Assembly (NCBI RefSeq): GCF_003939025.1
Contig: NZ_RQIH01000003.1
Location: forward strand, 124,001-188,000
Origin: Rhizobium sophoriradicis
GTDB lineage: Bacteria; Pseudomonadota; Alphaproteobacteria; Rhizobiales; Rhizobiaceae
Length of the DNA stretch: 64,000 bases
Direction: 5' to 3'
Shown here: in pieces, positions 59,779 to 64,000 of the stretch
How positions within the stretch are numbered: position 1 is the first letter of the stretch
Layout: the number at the start of each line of letters is the position of its first letter
The notes under the pieces: generated by a model
Databases searched by the model: none
What the model saw: the letters and a program-made list of their open reading frames with translations, nothing else
What the model was told of the DNA's origin: nothing
Position numbers and translations under genes: made by a program

Positions 59779-60390
59779 TCACCACATCGTCTTCGCCGCG
59801 CGACCGGGCCATTCCCGGTCGTAGGTTTCCTGGTCGAAATCGCCGACGGCGGCCTTCAGCATCTGCCCCGGCGTCGGCAGGCCTGCCGGATCAGCGAAAT
59901 GCTCGGCATTCCAGAGTTCGGCCCGCATCACGGCGCGCGCGCATTGGAAATAGACCTCGTCGATCGAAATGAGCACGACGGTACGCGGATGTTTGCCGTC
60001 CATCTCAAAGCCCCGGAGCAGCGTCTCGTCGTCGGAGACGACGCCGCGGCCATTGATGCGCATCGTCGTGTTCGAGCCGGGAATCAGGAACATCAGCGCA
60101 AGCCTGGGATCACGGACGATATTGGAGAGCGAGTCGACACGATTGTTGCCGCGCCAATCGGGCAGATGCAGCGTCTCGTCGTCGACGACGCGCACCACGC
60201 CGCCGAGATCACCACGCGGCGAACAGTCGAGCCCTTCCGGCCCGACGGTCGCAAGCGCAGCAAAGGGCGAGATCTCGATCATCTCACGGTAAAGCGGCGT
60301 CAGCCGCTTGGTCACCTTGTCGACTGAGGCCTGCGATAGGCCTGCGCCATAGATCGTATTGAGCTCTTCGATGCTGCTGATGATTTTCAT
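59779..60390 (-). CDS. PPOX-type flavoprotein (MSMEG_1061-like)
   Basis: A 203-residue pyridoxamine 5'-phosphate oxidase-like split-barrel protein. FAALATVGPEGLDCSPRGD, LHLPDWRGNNRVDSLSNI and NTTMRINGRG are the FMN-site segments of the MSMEG_1061 family of FMN-dependent proteins. The substrate is unknown. I start at MKIISSIEEL (60390); the frame is open upstream but Arg/Lys-rich and non-coding in style. It lies 38 bases from the hydrolase gene upstream on the same strand. Confidence 0.8.
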   Translation of the reverse strand: MKIISSIEELNTIYGAGLSQASVDKVTKRLTPLYREMIEISPFAALATVGPEGLDCSPRGDLGGVVRVVDDETLHLPDWRGNNRVDSLSNIVRDPRLALMFLIPGSNTTMRINGRGVVSDDETLLRGFEMDGKHPRTVVLISIDEVYFQCARAVMRAELWNAEHFADPAGLPTPGQMLKAAVGDFDQETYDREWPGRAAKTMW

Positions 60391-60427
60391 GAGGCGTCCC
60401 GCCGCGGCTTGATCTTCGCGCCGGACG

Positions 60428-61408
60428 CTACAATGCCGCGCGCCGTGCCGGAAGCTCAAAAATCGGAATGATTTCCGCATCTTTTTTGATGCTTTCGTCG
60501 GAAGCGCCGTCTTCGCCCCGACCACCTTCGAGAAATGCCGCAATTGCGCCAAGGACGGGAGCTGCGCCGACTATGCGCCGGTGCCCGAAGCCGTTCGCCC
60601 AGAACAGCCGCACATTCTCGCCGGCTGCGTCATAGCGCCTCGCATGGACCGGCGGCACCTCCTTGTCGTCCTCGGCATGGATGACGAGCACAGGCCGGCT
60701 GATCGCGCCCACCGTATTGCCGGCGTCGAACTCGTCAAGTCTCCGTCCGGTGACGCGATGGACCTCATTCTCCAGTGCCGCTTGCGCAGCGGGGCGAAGG
60801 CCGATCATCCGGCCGAAATCGACAAACAGCCAGCGCATCTCGCTCGGCGCGCCGATCAGCACCAGTCGCCCGCAGGCGACCGGCGCCGCGGCTGGCAGCA
60901 GGCCAGCCGCTGAAACCATCAGCGCCGCACCGCCGAAGGAATGGCCGATGACCGCATCGAAGACACCGAAACGCTCCTCGGCCGCGGCGATCGATCGGAC
61001 GGCAAGTCCCATGTGCAGGAAATGCCCGCCGGCACGCCCGTGTCCGGGAAAATCGAGCGCCACCACCTCCGCACCGGTCGCCGAAAGCATCGATACCAGC
61101 TCGGCCATATATTCGGCGCTCGAGCCCCAACCATGCGTCACCAGGAAACGCTTGCGCTTCCCCCGCGCCCCGCCATTCAGCCGATAGGCATGCGCTTTCG
61201 CCCCGCCTGCAAGCTTGAGCGTAAAGCGTTCTGCGTCGGCGAGCCGGGCGGCGCCCGACGCGTGCGCCGCCTTCGCCCTTGCTCCCTTCGGCCGGGGCGA
61301 CGGTGTGCGGCAGAACAGCCGGAACGCCGCTTTGCCGGCCAGACCAGGCGAAATTGCCTGCAGAGCCGAAATACCCAGGCGGGTGACCTCAAGCGCAAAA
61401 TTTGCCAT
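60428..61408 (-). CDS. Alpha/beta hydrolase
   Basis: A 326-residue serine hydrolase-like protein. The oxyanion-loop HGWGSS and nucleophile elbow GHSFGG (Ser157) are clear; the acid is likely in VIHAEDDKEVP and the catalytic His in GFGHRRI. Substrate unknown. It is transcribed divergently from the marR-type gene across a 47-base gap with a palindromic operator, so it is the probable target of that regulator. Confidence 0.85.
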   Translation of the reverse strand: MANFALEVTRLGISALQAISPGLAGKAAFRLFCRTPSPRPKGARAKAAHASGAARLADAERFTLKLAGGAKAHAYRLNGGARGKRKRFLVTHGWGSSAEYMAELVSMLSATGAEVVALDFPGHGRAGGHFLHMGLAVRSIAAAEERFGVFDAVIGHSFGGAALMVSAAGLLPAAAPVACGRLVLIGAPSEMRWLFVDFGRMIGLRPAAQAALENEVHRVTGRRLDEFDAGNTVGAISRPVLVIHAEDDKEVPPVHARRYDAAGENVRLFWANGFGHRRIVGAAPVLGAIAAFLEGGRGEDGASDESIKKDAEIIPIFELPARRAAL

Positions 61409-61426
61409 AGTGAGAATCCAAAAGAC

Positions 61427-61442
61427 TGTTCAACACTGAACA
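61427..61442. promoter_or_regulatory. Palindromic operator for the MarR regulator
   Basis: TGTTCA-ACAC-TGAACA lies in the 47-base gap between the hydrolase and marR-type starts. Size and symmetry fit a MarR dimer site that would repress both divergent genes. Confidence 0.65.
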
Positions 61443-61455
61443 ATAAAGTGCAACG

Positions 61456-61923
61456 ATGAACAAAAATCAATCCCTTCCCTGGGATCATCCGCGTTTTCGC
61501 AGCTGGATCGCAGTGGCGCGCGCCTGCCAGCTGATGCAGCAGTCGCTGACCCGCCAGCTTGCCGATCTCGACATCAAGCCGCCTCACCTCGACATTCTCG
61601 TCAATCTCTACCGTTTCGAAGGCATCTCGCAGCAGGAGCTGGCCCGCAAGTTGCTGGTCGGCCGCTCCAATATGAGCATGCTCTTGCCGCAGATGGAAAA
61701 GCGGGGGCTGATCGAGCGACGCGGCGACACGCGTGACAAGCGCGTGCTGCGCCTTTACCTTACCACGGAAGGCCGCAGGCTAACCGAAGCGGCGATGGCG
61801 ATCCAGACCGACCTCATCGAGCGCACGCTCTCCGACGAGCCGATCGAGCAGTGCATGGCGACCGCCACCTCGATGGAGCGGATCATCGGCGTGCTGCTAC
61901 AGGATCTCAGGGAAGAGGACTGA
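61456..61923 (+). CDS. MarR family transcriptional regulator
   Basis: A 155-residue winged-helix regulator. The recognition helix is in ISQQELARKLLVGRSNMSMLLPQME, and the wing is RRGDTRDKRVLRLYLT, with the conserved Asp-x-Arg of MarR proteins. Flanking helices form the dimer interface. It probably autoregulates and controls the divergent alpha/beta hydrolase through the operator at 61427; the ligand is unknown. Confidence 0.92.
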   Translation: MNKNQSLPWDHPRFRSWIAVARACQLMQQSLTRQLADLDIKPPHLDILVNLYRFEGISQQELARKLLVGRSNMSMLLPQMEKRGLIERRGDTRDKRVLRLYLTTEGRRLTEAAMAIQTDLIERTLSDEPIEQCMATATSMERIIGVLLQDLREED

Positions 61924-61926
61924 CAT

Positions 61927-63117
61927 TCAATGTATCGTCGGCGCCGCCGCTGTGCCGGTCAGCGAACGGTATTCCCAGGCCGCGACAATGATCAGCACCA
62001 GCGTCGCCAGGATGCCCAACAGATAGATCTCGATGAACGGCGCCACAAAGGCGAGCAGGATCACAATCACGAGACCGGCCAGATGCGACAGCGGCATTCG
62101 CCCGCTGGTCGCGCCCTTGAACCAGAGATTGCCGATCAGGAACAGGCCGGAACCGCCGAGCACCGCTGCGGCGATGCCGAGATCGCCCGTCTCATGCGGA
62201 TGCGAGAACATGAACTCGACCGCGACCGCATGGACAATGATCCCGGCCAGGATCGGGATATGCCCATAGGTGAAGGCTTGCCGCGCCAAGGCTCCCGGCG
62301 TCGCCTCATGCTCGATACGGTGGGCGGCGCGCCCGTGGCCGAAGCGGAAATAGAGCCACCACATGGCGACCGTGCCGATGAAGCCGGTGACGAAGACGAT
62401 GCTGGTCAGCCCCGAAACCGGCAGCTCCGAAAAGGTGCGGCCGGAAACGAGGATCGCCTCGCCGAGGCAGATGATAACGAAGAGCGCGCAGCGCTCGGCC
62501 ATATGCGCGCCGGACACATCCCAGTCGCTCGGCCTCGACCGGCCGAGCCGAGGCACGGCAAAACCCGCGGCCGGCCCGATATATTCGATCGCAAGCGCGA
62601 TCACCCAGGCGATCAGCCGAGCTTCATGCTCCAGCAATCCACCGGCAATCCAGAAGACGGCGGCTGCCACGAGCCAGGCGGTAATGCGGATGAAATTCAG
62701 CGTGTTGGCGCGGTCGACGCGCGTCATCGCATAAGTCGTAAAAAGCGAACGCCCGACCTGCATCGCTACATAGGCTCCGGCAAAAAGCAGCCCCTTGTCG
62801 CCGAAAGCTTCGGGAATGGAGGCTGACAGCACCAGCCCTAGCATCATCAGCACCACTAGCATGCCGCGCACCGGCATCTTGTCGGGATCGAGCCAGTTCG
62901 TCACCCAGGCGGTGAAGATCCACACCCACCAGACGGCAAAGGTCATCAGCGCCGCTTCGGCGGCACCGAGCGGCGTATAATGGGCGGCGAGCGCATGCGA
63001 AAGCTGCGAGATCGAAAAGACGAAGACCAGATCGAAGAACAGCTCGAGGAAGGTCACCTTGCTGCCGGCCGCACTCCCCTTAGCGCGCAGCCAGTTCTTT
63101 CCGTTCGCTTTCGCCAT
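61927..63117 (-). CDS. LtrA family membrane protein
   Basis: A 396-residue protein with about eleven hydrophobic segments, of the low temperature requirement A family. TFLELFFDLVFVFSISQLSHAL near the N-terminus and HMAERCALFVIICLGEAIL are hallmark segments. The biochemical role is unknown; the name comes from a Listeria mutant. ATG 63117 has GGGGA 5 bases upstream and is preferred to the ATG at 63135. The stop is 3 bases from that of the convergent marR-type gene. Confidence 0.88.
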   Translation of the reverse strand: MAKANGKNWLRAKGSAAGSKVTFLELFFDLVFVFSISQLSHALAAHYTPLGAAEAALMTFAVWWVWIFTAWVTNWLDPDKMPVRGMLVVLMMLGLVLSASIPEAFGDKGLLFAGAYVAMQVGRSLFTTYAMTRVDRANTLNFIRITAWLVAAAVFWIAGGLLEHEARLIAWVIALAIEYIGPAAGFAVPRLGRSRPSDWDVSGAHMAERCALFVIICLGEAILVSGRTFSELPVSGLTSIVFVTGFIGTVAMWWLYFRFGHGRAAHRIEHEATPGALARQAFTYGHIPILAGIIVHAVAVEFMFSHPHETGDLGIAAAVLGGSGLFLIGNLWFKGATSGRMPLSHLAGLVIVILLAFVAPFIEIYLLGILATLVLIIVAAWEYRSLTGTAAAPTIH

Positions 63118-63140
63118 GTATCCCCCAATACCCATTGATT

Positions 63141-63515
63141 TCAGCGCGGCTTTTCCGCCGTGTCGCGGTTCATGCCCTTTTCCCTGAGCTCTTCCTCATA
63201 GACCGAAAACAGCTCCGCACCCCGTTCGCCGAGTTCGCGCAGATAGGTCCAGGTATAGATGCCGGTATCGTGCATGTCGTCGAAGCCGATCCTGACGGCA
63301 TAATTGCCGGTCGGCGTCATCGAGATGATTGCCACGTTGCGTTTCCCCGGCACCGTCACCTTCTGGCCTGGCCCGTGGCCCTGCACCTCGGCCGATGGCG
63401 ACAACACGCGCAAAAGCTCGGCCGACAGGTCGAAGCTGCGGCCGTCGTCGAAGGTTATTGCCAGCCGCTGCCGGTCTTTCGAAACACGAAGCTCGCTGGG
63501 CCAGGTATCGCTCAT
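63141..63515 (-). CDS. DUF971 protein
   Basis: A 124-residue protein of the DUF971 family, the small domain also found at the N-terminus of gamma-butyrobetaine hydroxylase. WPSELRVSKDRQRLAITFDDG and NYAVRIGFDDMHDTGIYTWTYL are typical. In several bacteria it lies near Mrp/ApbC-type or moa genes, which fits moaA next door on the other strand. Start at ATG 63515, with GAGGG upstream. About 23 bases separate it from the LtrA gene downstream. Confidence 0.85.
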   Translation of the reverse strand: MSDTWPSELRVSKDRQRLAITFDDGRSFDLSAELLRVLSPSAEVQGHGPGQKVTVPGKRNVAIISMTPTGNYAVRIGFDDMHDTGIYTWTYLRELGERGAELFSVYEEELREKGMNRDTAEKPR

Positions 63516-63696
63516 CTCTATCACCCTCTTTCCCCTGGAGAAGTAGGCGTTCGCCTTTTTCGTGGCAAGCGCAAATTAGCGTGTGCGAAATCCGTTTCCC
63601 TTGACGGCGCAATCACATATGCACAAATAGAAAGATATCGCTTGAAAACAGGCAGGCACACGGTCTGGCTCGTCAGATCCGGTTGCGGAGGAATAA

Positions 63697-64000
63697 GTGA
63701 ATACGAGAATAGGAACGATAGGCGCCGCATCGCCGCTGGCTGCGGGCGCACACCCAATGATCGACCCTTTCGGCCGGGCAGTCACCTATCTCCGCGTCTC
63801 CGTCACTGACCGCTGCGATTTCCGCTGCACCTATTGCATGGCCGAGAACATGACCTTCCTGCCGAAGAAGGATCTGCTGACGCTCGAGGAACTCGATCGG
63901 CTCTGTTCCGCCTTCATCGCCAAGGGCGTGCGTAAGATTCGGCTGACCGGCGGCGAGCCTTTGGTGCGCAAGAACATCATGTATCTCGTGCGCCGGCTCG
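63697..64000 (+). CDS. moaA: GTP 3',8-cyclase MoaA, N-terminal part
   Basis: The gene runs off the window end; 101 codons are present. It is a radical SAM enzyme that converts GTP to 3',8-cyclo-GTP in molybdopterin synthesis. The cluster motif reads CDFRCTYC (Cys40, 44, 47), followed by RLTGGEPL. I start at GTG 63697, which has GGAGG 5 bases upstream; an in-frame ATG at 63757 would lose 20 residues. It is transcribed away from the DUF971 gene across 181 bases with no clear riboswitch. Confidence 0.93.
   Translation, partial: MNTRIGTIGAASPLAAGAHPMIDPFGRAVTYLRVSVTDRCDFRCTYCMAENMTFLPKKDLLTLEELDRLCSAFIAKGVRKIRLTGGEPLVRKNIMYLVRRL

Noticed and set aside
63516..63696. Molybdenum cofactor riboswitch before moaA
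   Set aside because: I could not find the conserved Moco-RNA core or its stem arrangement in the 181 bases upstream.

Overview
The window is a 64 kb stretch of chromosome from a fast-growing alphaproteobacterium of the Rhizobium leguminosarum / R. etli type. The evidence is GC-rich coding with a strong third-position C/G bias, a giant Growth Pole Ring (GPR/RgsE) protein that marks polar-growing Hyphomicrobiales, a 770-residue malic enzyme of the rhizobial DME type, bluB behind a cobalamin riboswitch, a RIME-like palindromic repeat and many rhizobial DUF families. Nothing points to a prophage, transposon, integron or CRISPR array. Gene order is mostly housekeeping.

Layout. 0-7 kb: the end of a SixA-type phosphatase, the YcjX/DUF697 pair, a small exported protein, the folP-folB-folK operon (minus strand), a DUF922 exported protein, a candidate small RNA with a strong terminator, and an adrenodoxin-type ferredoxin. 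7-15 kb: an Hpt phosphotransfer protein and, divergent from it, the 7.1 kb rgsE/GPR gene, with a full CtrA-type box between them. 15-19 kb: a cysteine hydrolase, a P-loop kinase, a DacC-like carboxypeptidase and a GAF-GGDEF-PilZ protein. 19-23 kb: an Mla-type lipid transport operon in the order mlaE(STAS)-mlaF-mlaD-lipoprotein. 23-32 kb: DgcA-like racemase, MFS transporter, LpxH-like phosphoesterase, phosphatase, berberine-type flavoprotein and dme. 31-35 kb: RNase H-like protein, COQ7-like di-iron protein, DUF2865 protein and riboswitch-controlled bluB.

35-45 kb: class I DAHP synthase aroG preceded by a well-formed transcription attenuator, a TolB-like protein, nadE, DUF1003, a deaminase, a GFA protein, an ABC exporter and a second (class II) DAHP synthase. 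44-52 kb: TadG-like VWA protein, gor, acylphosphatase, DUF2059, rpiA, gph and a YcbB-type L,D-transpeptidase. 52-58 kb: fumC, an acyltransferase, a VCBS-like protein and class I fumarase. 58-64 kb: a GGDEF protein, a PPOX flavoprotein, a hydrolase/MarR divergent pair with a palindromic operator, LtrA, DUF971 and the start of moaA.

Themes: cell envelope and polar growth (rgsE, dacC-like, L,D-transpeptidase, Mla, TadG), central carbon (dme, fumC, fumA, rpiA, gph), aromatic amino acids (two DAHP synthases) and cofactors (folate, B12 lower ligand, NAD, molybdopterin, possibly quinone). The most notable regulatory find is the aroG leader at 35089-35256: a probably leaderless 24-codon peptide with a Phe-Tyr-Trp-Tyr run, followed by mutually exclusive hairpins and a Rho-independent terminator. 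All function calls come from reading motifs and remembered family features; no database search was run.
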